Source: CAYFZR01 sp046760505 [NCBI: Candidatus Hydrothermarchaeota archaeon] (GTDB taxonomy: Archaea > CAYFZR01). Taken from it: a DNA stretch of 64,000 nucleotides. The position numbers and the translations under genes were made by a program. A model generated the notes under the pieces. It worked only from the letters and a program-made list of their open reading frames with translations. It was not told where the DNA came from and did not search any database. How positions within the stretch are numbered: position 1 is the stretch's first letter; each line of letters begins with the position of its first letter. Location: positions 52,023 through 116,022 of the forward strand of contig JBHIEG010000001.1 of NCBI GenBank assembly GCA_046760505.1, read 5' to 3'. Shown here in pieces: positions 1 to 9,273 of the stretch.

Positions 1-1068
1 AAAGTTCCCCCTCTTTTCATGATTCATGGAAATCACGATGGAACAAGAGATCCAGATAGCCCGGCAAAATACTCAAGTATTCTCGAACTATTTGAGATTT
101 TTCAAATTGCTAACTACACAGATCTTTATGTAACAGAAGAAATTACCGAACCCAAGATTTTTTTGATGGAAGATAAGGATGTAAAATTAGGCATTCAGGG
201 ATTTGGATACAGACATCCCAATGTGGCCAGGAATCTGTTGAAAGAATTTACTCCAATGGATGATGTGGACTATAATTTACTTCTGATGCATCAAACCATA
301 GAGGGATTGCAAACACCTACAACGCCTATTCAAGGACTACTTCAAGAAGAAATCGTCGAACTAGGATTTGACGTAATAATAGATGGACACATCCATAGGC
401 CACTAGATCCTGTTCCTAAGATTCGAGATACCTTAATAATCCTCCCAGGTAGCACGGAAAGAATTGATTCAGGAGAAATAGGTGAGAAGAAGGGTTATTT
501 CATTTTAGAATTTGGTAAAAATGGAATAAACACGATATTCAAAGAAATAGATCTAGACTCTGAAGTTCGAAGACTACATAGGATAAGGGTGAATATAGCA
601 GATTTTGTTGGTAGAGAGATACTTGATGAAGCCATAAAAGAGGTCAAATCAAAGTTAAAAGATCCATTAAATGCGTATGTAGTGATAGATTTACTGGGAA
701 AAGTGAGAGAATCTGTTTCTCCAGAAATAAGATCCAGCATTGCTAATGCAGTAGAAAAGATGGGTGTTGCTCATGTGGTAATACGGGATAAGACTAAGGC
801 GAAAACTTTGCCTTTGCTTAGTGTTGGGGAGTCTAAAACAATAGAGATAGGGGAAGACTTATTCAAAAAACTATTAGAAGAAAAACCACTTAAAACCAAG
901 GATAAAAAGCCAATAAGAGATGAAGAAATCATAAAAAAACTAGCAGGCTTAACTTACAAAGTCTTTGAAGCCTCCAAAAGCGATAATGAGGAAGAAACGA
1001 AGAAACTCTTTACTGAAGATCTCAGAAAAATCGTGAAGGACCTAAAAGAAAGGGAGGAGCATTCATGA
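1..1068 (+). CDS. mre11: DNA double-strand break repair nuclease Mre11 (5' truncated)
   Basis: This is the Mn-dependent exonuclease/endonuclease that works with Rad50 at DNA ends. The reading frame is open from base 1, so the gene begins before the window and lacks its first phosphoesterase motif. Visible calcineurin-like motifs are GNHD (about residue 10 of the visible part), a MHQ histidine motif and DGHIH near residue 130. A charged, helical C-terminus of about 130 residues follows and would bind the Rad50 coiled coil. The stop codon overlaps the rad50 ATG (ATGA), so the two are translationally coupled. In many archaea this pair sits with herA and nurA. Neither is in the visible part, and herA could lie upstream. 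Confidence 0.93.
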   Translation, partial: KVPPLFMIHGNHDGTRDPDSPAKYSSILELFEIFQIANYTDLYVTEEITEPKIFLMEDKDVKLGIQGFGYRHPNVARNLLKEFTPMDDVDYNLLLMHQTIEGLQTPTTPIQGLLQEEIVELGFDVIIDGHIHRPLDPVPKIRDTLIILPGSTERIDSGEIGEKKGYFILEFGKNGINTIFKEIDLDSEVRRLHRIRVNIADFVGREILDEAIKEVKSKLKDPLNAYVVIDLLGKVRESVSPEIRSSIANAVEKMGVAHVVIRDKTKAKTLPLLSVGESKTIEIGEDLFKKLLEEKPLKTKDKKPIRDEEIIKKLAGLTYKVFEASKSDNEEETKKLFTEDLRKIVKDLKEREEHS

Positions 1069-3299
1069 TCATCAAGGAGGTAAACGCAATAAATATAAAG
1101 ACTCATACTGCAAACACTCCTCCTATAAAATTTCAAAGAGGGTTAAACGTTCTTTTAGGAAGAGTTGGCTCTGGGAAGAGTACCATCCTCGATTCCATCA
1201 TGTTTGGATTGTACGGATGGAGGGGGATTAAATTTAAGAATCTAATTACGAAGGGTAAGTCTGATTTTAGAATAGAAATAATATTTGAGCATGAGGGAAA
1301 AGATTACAGGGTTGTTAGAGGGGAAGAAGACTATCTCGAGCTTTTGGATAACGGTTATCGGATTGCAAGCGGACACAGGAAAGTTACCGAGGAAATAGAG
1401 AGAATCGTTGGTATTTCCAGAGATCAGTTCCAAAATCTTTTTTACGCGACTCAGGGGGAGATAGCAAGACTGATAACAGGCTCTCCTGAAGAGAGACAGA
1501 AGATAATAGACCGTTTGTTGGGATTGGAGTCTTTGAGAGAAGCATATGATTGGTTAAAAGAGCCAGCGAAAGCCAATCAGGATGATTTAAATAAATTAAA
1601 GGAGGAAATTGCCAGACTTGATGGAAGGCTCCAAGGTAGATCGCTTGAACAACTAGAAGAGGAGAAAAGAGAAAAAGAGAAATTGGTAGAAGATTTTGCC
1701 TCCCAAATCGAGGAACTGGAGGATAAAATAAAGAAAATAGAAGAATCTTTATCGAGTATCAAAGAGAAGGTAAAAGAATGCGAAGAGTTTAAAGAGGAAA
1801 TAGAAAAACTAAACAAGAAAATAGAGCAAATAAACATAGAAATTAACGTTTTAAGAGAAGAACTATCAAGATTGGATCCTGCTAGCATTAAGAAAGAAAT
1901 TGAACACCTAAAAAATGATTTGGAAAAACTAGAAGGTAAGATAGAAAGGTTAAGCGATGAGGAAAAATTTTTGATCCGTGAGAGAGATCACAGTATAGTG
2001 GTTCTTGAGGGTTCTTTTTCCCAAATAAAAGAAGAACTAGATACCGAAATTAAAAATATTCGGGAAGAATATGAATATATGAAGGGTCAAATGGATGAAA
2101 AGAGAGGTGAGGCAAAAAAAATAGTAAAGCAGAAAAAAGAGCTAGAAAAATTAGAGGCTGGTCCAGATGCTCTTTGTCCTTTGTGCAGAAGGCCCCTCAC
2201 CGAAGAACACAAGAAAAAAGTCATAGAAGAACTAGAACTAGAATTGGACAAACTAAAAGCAAAGATCAATGTTTTTGAGGAAGAAGTTAAGGAAAAAAGC
2301 AATATTTTAAAAGAAAAAGAGAATACAAAGAAAGAAAGGGAAGAATCGATTAGGAAAGAGATTAAGGAGAAATACGATGAATATGAAGCTAAACTAAATT
2401 CTGTGAGAGAGGATTTGAGAAAACTCAGAGATCTGTATTCCAGCAAAAAGACGAGAAAAGATGAGCTAGAAAAAAAGTTAGAAGAGACTACAGCACGCAA
2501 ACAAGAATATGTTAGTAAAATAAAGGAATATGAACTTGAAAAAAATCATATCTCACTAGAACTTAATGGAGTGATAAGAGATTCAATAAGTAGACTTGGA
2601 ATTGAAGGACTCAGTCCCATCGAAGAGTTGACTCAACTAAAACAGAATTTTGAAGAGGAAAGATCTAAACTAACCTCCGATAAAGAAAACTTGAGTGTAC
2701 TCAAAACAAAAATAGAAAGCGATCTCAAGGTATTGAACAGGGAGATCGAAGAACTAAAGAGTTTAATCGAGGATGCAAAGGCAAAAGAAGAGAAGAAAAA
2801 AGATTTAGATGTAGTTGAAGAAGCCAACCATTTAGCAGGGGATATAAGAGAAAAATTTAAGGAAGCAAGAGAACTCATCCGTGTAGAAAGCCTTAAAGTC
2901 CTTCAAGCACAACTTGAAGACCTTTTCTTGGGAGACAACAGACTATACGTTCATGGAGATTTTCATAAGGTAAATCTCAAAGAAAACTATGAAATAACTG
3001 TAGAGAATCCCTACGGGGAGATTTCCATAGATACTTTATCAGGAGGTCAAAAAGCCATTGTCAGTCTAGCATTTAGATTTGCGGTCGCGAAAGCTCTTGC
3101 AAAAAACTTCGAGACTTGGCTGGTGGACGAGCCTACAGAAAGTCTGGGAGACGAAGACGTAGACCAATTGGCTAACGTTTTGGCTTATATACAAGAGATT
3201 CCTCAGATCATAGTGGCTACACATCATCCTGAACTGGCAAGAAACGCTCACGCAATAAGAGTTTATATCGAAAATGGCGAGACTAAGATCGAGTATTGA
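1065..3299 (+). CDS. rad50: DNA double-strand break repair ATPase Rad50
   Basis: This SMC-like ATPase tethers and processes DNA ends with Mre11. Walker A (GRVGSGKS) lies at residues 32-39. A long Lys/Glu-rich coiled coil is interrupted near residue 371 by the zinc hook CPLC. The ABC signature LSGGQ is near residue 657 and Walker B (LVDEPTESLGD) near 685. At 744 residues it is shorter than the roughly 880 of Pyrococcus Rad50, the difference being in coiled-coil length. It starts inside the mre11 stop codon. Its 3' end overlaps the convergent Dna2-like gene by 17 nt. Confidence 0.96.
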   Translation: MIIKEVNAINIKTHTANTPPIKFQRGLNVLLGRVGSGKSTILDSIMFGLYGWRGIKFKNLITKGKSDFRIEIIFEHEGKDYRVVRGEEDYLELLDNGYRIASGHRKVTEEIERIVGISRDQFQNLFYATQGEIARLITGSPEERQKIIDRLLGLESLREAYDWLKEPAKANQDDLNKLKEEIARLDGRLQGRSLEQLEEEKREKEKLVEDFASQIEELEDKIKKIEESLSSIKEKVKECEEFKEEIEKLNKKIEQINIEINVLREELSRLDPASIKKEIEHLKNDLEKLEGKIERLSDEEKFLIRERDHSIVVLEGSFSQIKEELDTEIKNIREEYEYMKGQMDEKRGEAKKIVKQKKELEKLEAGPDALCPLCRRPLTEEHKKKVIEELELELDKLKAKINVFEEEVKEKSNILKEKENTKKEREESIRKEIKEKYDEYEAKLNSVREDLRKLRDLYSSKKTRKDELEKKLEETTARKQEYVSKIKEYELEKNHISLELNGVIRDSISRLGIEGLSPIEELTQLKQNFEEERSKLTSDKENLSVLKTKIESDLKVLNREIEELKSLIEDAKAKEEKKKDLDVVEEANHLAGDIREKFKEARELIRVESLKVLQAQLEDLFLGDNRLYVHGDFHKVNLKENYEITVENPYGEISIDTLSGGQKAIVSLAFRFAVAKALAKNFETWLVDEPTESLGDEDVDQLANVLAYIQEIPQIIVATHHPELARNAHAIRVYIENGETKIEY

Positions 3300-6200
3300 A
3301 TTTGATTTTTTTAGATACGTCTCTAGGTTTAATAACTTCCCCCCTTTGCTTCGATACTGTTTTCACACTTATGTAGGTCCCCAGTCTCTTAGCCTCATTT
3401 ATGTATCCCAAAAGCGCGTTTTTGGCGCCTATTTGATCTCCTACTTTTTCCAGGGTAGTGGAGTCCCCTATAACAATTAATTTCTTCTTGCACCTAGACA
3501 TTGCCACATTCAATCTTCTTAAATCTCCTAAGAAACCTATTTCACCCTCGTCGTTACTACGAACAAGAGAGAGAAGCACTATATCGTGTTCTCTTCCTTG
3601 GTAAGAATCTATGGTTCCTGATCTTATTTCCCTCTTTAAGTAGGTTTTTATCCAGTTATTCTGCCTTTGATACGGTGTTAAGAGCAATATATCATCGGTT
3701 GCATGTCTTAATAAATCTATGATAGAGGCTGCGATTACAGCCTCTAGAGGGTTGGATTTGCTATAATCACCTGATTCTCGACAAGAACCTAAAGTATCGA
3801 TGAAAATTAAGGTATTTTTAGGATCAGAACATAATTTCAAGATTTTTGGTGTTATTTCAGCCTTTAAATCCATTTCTTTCAGGATTTCGTTGTACTTGCT
3901 TGCTATTCCTTCAAGATCTATGTTCAAAATCTCTTTGTGATGGTGGTTTTCTTTTGGTCCTGGATCGTTTTTTAACTTCGAATCGTAAAAATATTTTGAG
4001 AGATATTCTCCAACTTCATGGGGACATCTGTACTGAACGTCTAACATTCTGTAGGGGTGGTATGATTTTTTCTTTTCCAAGTGTTCAATTACCTGATCAA
4101 ACCAAGATCTCATAAGCCTCTTAGCATCTTTATCCTCCAAAACAGGCTCCAATTGTTTATGATCTCCAATTAAAATCCACTTTTTAGCAAAAATTCCAGG
4201 TATTATGGCTGTTGGTAAAATACATTGGGTGGCTTCATCTAAGAAGAGAACATCAAAAGGTTGTTGAGAGAAGTGAGGATAATCTTTTTCATGAGGGAAC
4301 TCTGCAAAGGCAGAGTAAAATGCGTCGCTGAAGGCTGATACAATTGTGACTCCCACAAGATCTGCTTCTTTCAGTTTTTTTATTTCTTCCAGATTTTCTT
4401 CTAAGGTGTCTATTATTTCTACTCCTTTTAGGTGTCTTACTGCTTCCGGTTTTCCAACCCTGACTATTCTAGCACTGATTTTTTTCTCATTCATCAGTTC
4501 AACTATCTTCTCTAGCGCATTATCAACCGCATTGTTGGTAAAAGAGGCAATTAAGACTTTTTTACCTTTTTTTAAAAGTTCTAGTGAGGCATAGGCGATT
4601 ACAGTTGTTTTTCCTGAGCCAAAAGGACCATGAACGACTCCGTACTCTGATTCCATCATAAATCCCACTGCCTGCTCTTGACTTGGATTTAAACCAATTT
4701 TTGTATCTTTTTTTATGGAAATAGCCTTTGAAGGGTTTTTCAATAACTCTTTAAACCTCAAAAAGTGATTTCTTGTTTCTTCGTTGATCGAAAACAATTC
4801 TGGTGCCTCGAGGATGGAGAGCGCAAACTTAGATCTCCTTGAAAGATCTATGAATGAGCCATCGATTCTAAGATTTTTCCTGTTGGTAATAACAGGAGAT
4901 GGCTTTTCTAGGAAGCGAACTCTAATCGAATAGGGTTTTATATCCTCGATTAGAGCACTGCACCAACCATGACGTGGATTGAATCCTGAAATACGAATGT
5001 AAGCTCCATTGAAGAAATAAGGTGTTCTTTTCGTGGGTTTGTCTGATTTTAAAATACCTAGATCATGATGTACTGACTCTAAATATAAATTCGAGAGGGT
5101 AGTACCCTGAAATTCTAGCTCAGCTAAGGGTAATTCGCCCAGATTAATCAACCTTTTGAGCTGAGTCTCTTGTTCGAAATCGATTCCGTTGCGCATTTTA
5201 GAAAATTCTTTTTCAAGAGTAAGACGGTTCATGTTGGAGCAAATAACCTCTTTCTGACATTCTTCGCATTTTTTGCTCTCTGGTTCATAAACGTTTATCG
5301 GAGGATTGTTAGCGGTTGACCAGTAAATGTATTCATCCCTGTTCCACAATAATTTCTTTAAGAAAATCTCTTTTTCTTCTTCTTTTACGGTATATTTCTC
5401 TATAAGGCTTCCATCTCTCAAATCAAATGCAAACAAATGAGCTTGGGACTCAGTTAAACCTATAGCATCTTCCATCAAAACTCTGTAGGCGTTCGCCTGT
5501 GTACTTCCCCTGAATACAGCTGGGCTTAGAAAATCCTTGTAATTTTCAACATTTTCCGTAAACTTCTGTTCTACGACTCTCCCTGTTTTTTTCTTACCTT
5601 TGTACTTTACGGCTATTGCATCCGCCCTTCCTATGAACCCAAATCTTGGGCTCATCAACGAATACTCTGACCAGGTATAGGATTCCGGATCTCCTTCTGA
5701 TATCCAGCAAAAAAGATCGTATGCTGTATCTGCATAACTATTTAATCGTGTTAGTGCATTTTTTATTAATTCTTTCGTTTTGATCCTTTGAGAATGCCTT
5801 TCTATCTCTGCATTGGCTTTCTTTAATCCTACATCTATGGCTTCTTCGATATTTTTTCCAGATTTAAATTCTTCCCATGTAGCATTCCAGAATTCTTGAA
5901 AAATCATGTGGTTAATTCTACCAAGAATCTGCTTTTCTGTAGGCTTAAATTGGATTCCAAATCTTTGGGTTAAAAATATTTCCATTGGACAAAAAAACAG
6001 AGCAGAATCAACGTTAACCAATCTGTCTAGGGCAATGGTAATCGGAGGACCGTTTCTCCAGAATCCATATCTGTCTTTGCGAGGTATTTGCCATTTGAAC
6101 CATTCGTTAGGCTCTGGGGTCCTATGAAACAATAATCTCGTTCCGATGCGTAGTATCTTTCGATCATAGAATTCAATGAGACTCGGATAGGTTCCATCAT

Positions 6201-6336
6201 AATCATCTGGTTGTGAAAAAAATACGGGAATTTTATCCTTGTTCTCAAGTTCAAGAAGAACTCTGATGTAAGGGTTTCCGTTTCTATCTACTTCTCTAAC
6301 GGCTTGTAGGATAGTTCCTATGATGCCAAAAACCAT
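3283..6336 (-). CDS. Dna2-like nuclease-helicase (Cas4/RecB-type nuclease plus SF1 helicase)
   Basis: The protein has 1017 residues. The N-terminal half carries a PD-(D/E)XK nuclease with D239, E256-x-K258 and a QxxxY motif (Q280, Y284). It is bracketed by four cysteines (C116, then C357, C360, C366) arranged as in the iron-sulfur nuclease domains of Dna2 and Cas4. The C-terminal half is an Upf1/Dna2-type SF1 helicase with Walker A GPFGSGKTT near residue 570, a DEAT box, a QYRCP motif and SYQGREHD near the end. Such enzymes cleave 5' flaps and resect DNA ends. The convergent position next to mre11-rad50 fits a shared role in resection, but that link is inferred. Domain assignment is firm; naming it Dna2 is by architecture only. 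Confidence 0.85.
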   Translation of the reverse strand: MVFGIIGTILQAVREVDRNGNPYIRVLLELENKDKIPVFFSQPDDYDGTYPSLIEFYDRKILRIGTRLLFHRTPEPNEWFKWQIPRKDRYGFWRNGPPITIALDRLVNVDSALFFCPMEIFLTQRFGIQFKPTEKQILGRINHMIFQEFWNATWEEFKSGKNIEEAIDVGLKKANAEIERHSQRIKTKELIKNALTRLNSYADTAYDLFCWISEGDPESYTWSEYSLMSPRFGFIGRADAIAVKYKGKKKTGRVVEQKFTENVENYKDFLSPAVFRGSTQANAYRVLMEDAIGLTESQAHLFAFDLRDGSLIEKYTVKEEEKEIFLKKLLWNRDEYIYWSTANNPPINVYEPESKKCEECQKEVICSNMNRLTLEKEFSKMRNGIDFEQETQLKRLINLGELPLAELEFQGTTLSNLYLESVHHDLGILKSDKPTKRTPYFFNGAYIRISGFNPRHGWCSALIEDIKPYSIRVRFLEKPSPVITNRKNLRIDGSFIDLSRRSKFALSILEAPELFSINEETRNHFLRFKELLKNPSKAISIKKDTKIGLNPSQEQAVGFMMESEYGVVHGPFGSGKTTVIAYASLELLKKGKKVLIASFTNNAVDNALEKIVELMNEKKISARIVRVGKPEAVRHLKGVEIIDTLEENLEEIKKLKEADLVGVTIVSAFSDAFYSAFAEFPHEKDYPHFSQQPFDVLFLDEATQCILPTAIIPGIFAKKWILIGDHKQLEPVLEDKDAKRLMRSWFDQVIEHLEKKKSYHPYRMLDVQYRCPHEVGEYLSKYFYDSKLKNDPGPKENHHHKEILNIDLEGIASKYNEILKEMDLKAEITPKILKLCSDPKNTLIFIDTLGSCRESGDYSKSNPLEAVIAASIIDLLRHATDDILLLTPYQRQNNWIKTYLKREIRSGTIDSYQGREHDIVLLSLVRSNDEGEIGFLGDLRRLNVAMSRCKKKLIVIGDSTTLEKVGDQIGAKNALLGYINEAKRLGTYISVKTVSKQRGEVIKPRDVSKKIKFNTRS

Positions 6337-6453
6337 GAAAAGCCCCTAACCTTTTTTAGAAAAATGCCTTATTAATGTTGGGATCGTATCTTTCAATACC
6401 TACCTTATACCAATATTATACAATATTTGTGCTATAAAATGCCCATCTTGACT

Positions 6454-6714
6454 TTATTTTATAATTTTTCCGGTTCTCGGATCGATCCAGAAATAATGAT
6501 ATTTAATTGGTTCTCTTGGCGGTGGTAGGTCGGAATTCCATTTATCAGATTTTGCCTTGAAAACGCGATCTAGGGTGAAAAATTCGTGTTCCCATATTCT
6601 TAACTTACTTCGCTCCTCCTCGCTTAAACAAAAGACCCTTATTTTCTTACCCTTGGGTAACCTTGATAAGTCGATATCGTGTTTATACCCGCACTCAGGG
6701 CATTCTATAATCAT
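6454..6714 (-). CDS. Small zinc-ribbon-like protein of unknown function
   Basis: The protein has 86 residues and opens with a CPECGYKH motif. A single later cysteine lies near residue 29, so at most a partial zinc knuckle is visible. The rest is Trp-, Pro- and charge-rich. The ATG is preceded by a good ribosome-binding site (AAGGTGAT). It heads the minus-strand group 7701-6454 (SagB-like, membrane protein, this one), with a 32-nt gap from the membrane protein. I do not recognise the family. Confidence 0.6.
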   Translation of the reverse strand: MIIECPECGYKHDIDLSRLPKGKKIRVFCLSEEERSKLRIWEHEFFTLDRVFKAKSDKWNSDLPPPREPIKYHYFWIDPRTGKIIK

Positions 6715-6746
6715 GGTATCACCTTCTCTTAGATTTTAAAAACGCT

Positions 6747-7019
6747 TTAGTAAATCAGAGCGTATTTGTGAGTTAAAAACGTCGAAATTATCGTTATCAT
6801 GGTGGTTAGGGCAAAGGATACATGAATCCTTCTGATTATCCTTTCATTTGATATCAGGAGAGAAAAACCTGAAATCGAAAGCACGGAAAATCCAACCAGA
6901 CTAAGATAGGCAAAGAGATGATGCCAGTCTACTGGCCTAGGCTTTTGATAGTAGAGTGCCCAGATGAAGAGAATACTTATTAAATAAGTTAGAACAGTAA
7001 TTGCAAGGGTTTTCTTCAT
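6747..7019 (-). CDS. Small integral membrane protein of unknown function
   Basis: The protein has 90 residues and about three hydrophobic segments, roughly residues 4-22, 33-55 and 67-88. Short charged turns separate them. A strong Shine-Dalgarno (GAGGTGATGAT) directly precedes the ATG. The start lies 4 nt after the SagB-like stop, so the two are probably co-transcribed. No family signature is visible. Confidence 0.6.
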   Translation of the reverse strand: MKKTLAITVLTYLISILFIWALYYQKPRPVDWHHLFAYLSLVGFSVLSISGFSLLISNERIIRRIHVSFALTTMITIISTFLTHKYALIY

Positions 7020-7023
7020 ATCA

Positions 7024-7701
7024 TCACCTCTTATGCCCTACAGGCATTATATAGATGGGTTTATGATCTGATGGAAGTTTGAGGACTTCTTGGACTTCAT
7101 CATCGTAAAAAGCTCCAACTACCGTTGTTCCTAAGTTTAAAGAAACGCATTGAAGGTATATATTCTGGGCAACATGTCCTGCTTCCATGTAAACATATCT
7201 TTCTCCTCTCTCACCATATTTCCTCTTCGTCCTTTCGAATACAGCTGTGATTATAATGTCGACGGGGGCCTCTCTAACCCATTCCTGATCTAAAGCTGCT
7301 TTTGAAAGGTTTTTTCTAACATCTCCAGCGTATTTTTGCTCCAACGAATGAGTCCAAGGATCGTAGTGATATATTCCTTCTTTCGTTACTACGTATATTT
7401 CCATAGGGTAAAGAGCTCCAGCCGAGGGTGCAGTTCTGAATCCTTTTGGTCTGTACGTTATTCCTTGAGCCGCCCAGAGAATCTGTGAAATTTCCTCTAA
7501 ACTGAGATTCTTCTCACTGTATTCTCTTATGGATCTTCTCTCAAGGATTGCTTCCTCTACAGATTTATTGCTTGTATAACGAGGCTCAGGAAGCATGATT
7601 ATCTTGTCTACTTCTTTTAATTCTCTCTTTTCAGTTATGCAGAGGCTTGTGGGCAGAATTAAGATGATTGAAAGGCATATTGCATTTATATTTCGATACA
7701 T
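7024..7701 (-). CDS. Exported SagB/ThcOx-type nitroreductase-fold oxidoreductase
   Basis: This is a 225-residue FMN-dependent nitroreductase-fold protein of the SagB-type dehydrogenase group. Typical features are the RRSIREYS motif near residue 55, the SAGALYPMEIYV stretch, the EAGHVAQNIYLQ helix and the C-terminal MPVGH. Residues 7-22 are a hydrophobic signal-like segment, so it is probably exported or membrane-tethered. Stand-alone archaeal and bacterial copies are common and their substrate is usually unknown. No peptide-cyclisation partner gene is adjacent, so bacteriocin maturation is not implied. Confidence 0.85.
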   Translation of the reverse strand: MYRNINAICLSIILILPTSLCITEKRELKEVDKIIMLPEPRYTSNKSVEEAILERRSIREYSEKNLSLEEISQILWAAQGITYRPKGFRTAPSAGALYPMEIYVVTKEGIYHYDPWTHSLEQKYAGDVRKNLSKAALDQEWVREAPVDIIITAVFERTKRKYGERGERYVYMEAGHVAQNIYLQCVSLNLGTTVVGAFYDDEVQEVLKLPSDHKPIYIMPVGHKR

Positions 7702-7773
7702 TTTCCAATCTAATGAAGTTATTCGGTTTATCGATAAAAGTGTTTCTTTGTTAGGAAATTTGAATCTTTAAGA

Positions 7774-8000
7774 TCACTCCTTGGAAAAGATCTCTACTGC
7801 TTTTTCAACGGAAGACACTCTCTCAGTACATTCGTATCATGAACCCTCTCGAAGTATTCTTTCAGCCCTTCAGGCGTCTTCAGGTTCAGGCCAGTAAGTT
7901 GCCTACAGTTCACGTAACCAAACCTATCCTTGAATGCAGTTAAAAATTCATCGACCATATCGGTTGAGGATCTTCTTCTATGCTTGTTCTCCCACTCCTA
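7774..8000 (-). pseudogene. Remnant of a C_GCAxxG_C_C family redox protein
   Basis: Read on the minus strand, this stretch encodes a recognisable C-terminal piece of the C_GCAxxG_C_C family. It includes FKDRFGYVNCRQLTGLNL, then a VLRECLP segment. After that the frame breaks by one base: KAVEIFSKE-stop continues in another frame. Upstream there is an in-frame TAG near 8003 and the Cys-GCA half of the protein is absent. It is therefore both truncated and frameshifted. The remaining 7702-8091 intergenic sequence holds no other gene that I can see. Confidence 0.7.
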
Positions 8001-8091
8001 CTTTTGCACTAAACACACAACCAGAAATCTAAACGGTCTTTGCTTTAATTTGTTCACAGGACCGATCTAGAGAAAAAGTATATTGAGAGAT

Positions 8092-8325
8092 CTATTTTAC
8101 TTTCTTGGAGAATATTGTTCTCGTCTCAACGATTCCTTTGATTTGTAAGATCTTATCTGTTACTAGGTCTATAACCTTCTCGGGATCATCGATACCTATC
8201 TTCGCAAGAACGTCATATTGGCCTGTGATAAGATAAACTTCCAAAATCTGATCAATTTCTGCCATTTCTTCGGCAATGGTCTTTTCTTTTCCGGCCTCGG
8301 CTCTAACAACTATAAAAGCACTCAT
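8092..8325 (-). CDS. Stand-alone AsnC/Lrp ligand-binding (RAM) domain protein
   Basis: The 77 residues form a complete RAM domain with the pattern VxxGxYDVLAKI in the middle and IKGIVETRT near the end. There is no helix-turn-helix. Such proteins bind amino acids or similar effectors and can form hetero-oligomers with full-length Lrp proteins, three of whose genes or relatives lie in this window. A Shine-Dalgarno (GGGTGAAAGG) precedes the ATG. Confidence 0.85.
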   Translation of the reverse strand: MSAFIVVRAEAGKEKTIAEEMAEIDQILEVYLITGQYDVLAKIGIDDPEKVIDLVTDKILQIKGIVETRTIFSKKVK

Positions 8326-8467
8326 CCTTTCACCCTATTATAATTGGAGAAGAAATTACTTAAGATTTATTCATGTATCCCATCAATCGTGTATATTATC
8401 TCGTAGGTGTGTATCAAATAATGAGTAACCCAAAGTTAGAAATGGTAGTATTACTTAAGATAAAACC

Positions 8468-9190
8468 ATGTCCGAAAAAATGGAAACTTCTCGGAAGAAT
8501 AAGTTTGCCAGATTTGACAAGGATTTTCTCAGGCAAATAGGGATGTTTAGCAAGCCGAGAAAATATAAGGCTCCAATCTCCAATGAAGAGTTAATGGAAG
8601 ATTTAGAGAGATACAGAGAATTTGCTTTTAAGCTTGGATGTGAGGATGCGAAAATAATTCCAGGCTCGATGGTTAATGTGGATGAGAGGCTGAGATTAAA
8701 GTGCAGAATTTCCGCATGCCATCACTACAATAACTGCATAAACTGTCCGCCCTATTCCCCAACAGCCGAGGAGATGGCGAGAATCATTCCAAAATACAAG
8801 TATGCTTTGTTCATAAAAAGGGACGTTGATCCCAAAGAAGATTTCATAGATCCAAAGGAAGAAGATGACATAGCAAGACATTACAGAAAAAATATGGAGA
8901 TAGTAGGTCTCCTAGAGGCTCAAGCATTTAGTGATGGTTACTACTTCGCAATGGGCTTTGCAGGAGGTTCCTGCCAGCATGCACTCTGCATGATGCAGCC
9001 CTGCAATGTTTTAAAGGGGGAAAGATGCAGGTTTATATTAAAAGCCCGACCTGCAATGGAGGCAGTGGGAATAGATGTCATAGACATTGCAATAAAGGTT
9101 GGATGGGAACTCTATCCGGTTCGAGCCAGACCAATTCCACCAGAAGAATTTCCATGTGCTAAAACTTTCGGTATTATCTTCGTTCACTGA
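8468..9190 (+). CDS. DUF2284 cysteine-rich metal-binding protein
   Basis: The protein has 240 residues. A Cys-rich core (CRISACHHYNNCINCPPYSP, residues about 78-97) and a second cluster (GSCQHALCMMQPCN, about 168-181) are the hallmarks of DUF2284, a predicted metal- or cluster-binding family common in anaerobes. The N-terminal 40 residues are basic and poorly conserved, so the true start could be later. It stands alone, followed by a T-rich terminator. Confidence 0.8.
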   Translation: MSEKMETSRKNKFARFDKDFLRQIGMFSKPRKYKAPISNEELMEDLERYREFAFKLGCEDAKIIPGSMVNVDERLRLKCRISACHHYNNCINCPPYSPTAEEMARIIPKYKYALFIKRDVDPKEDFIDPKEEDDIARHYRKNMEIVGLLEAQAFSDGYYFAMGFAGGSCQHALCMMQPCNVLKGERCRFILKARPAMEAVGIDVIDIAIKVGWELYPVRARPIPPEEFPCAKTFGIIFVH

Positions 9191-9203
9191 GACTTCTAAG
9201 CAT

Positions 9204-9220
9204 TCCTTTTTATTTTTTTA
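9204..9220 (+). terminator. T-rich archaeal terminator
   Basis: Two pyrimidine/T runs (CCTTTTTATTTTTTTAT) lie 14 nt after the DUF2284 stop and just upstream of the next promoter. This is the usual archaeal oligo-T type, without a hairpin. Confidence 0.5.
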
Positions 9221-9242
9221 TACCTGATAGATGCCGCTAAGG

Positions 9243-9249
9243 TTTAAAT
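9243..9249 (+). promoter_or_regulatory. TATA box of the MiaB-like gene, leaderless
   Basis: The box TTTAAAT sits about 27 nt before ATG 9274. No Shine-Dalgarno precedes that ATG. Transcription would start at or next to the codon, and this supports ATG 9274 rather than the upstream TTG at 9253. Confidence 0.5.
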
Positions 9250-9273
9250 CATTTGATAACTTTTATAGCTCCT

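Noticed and set aside
7024-7701. SagB-like gene as part of a bacteriocin cluster
   Set aside because: No precursor peptide, YcaO or SagD gene is nearby; the protein has a signal segment and stands with two unrelated small genes.
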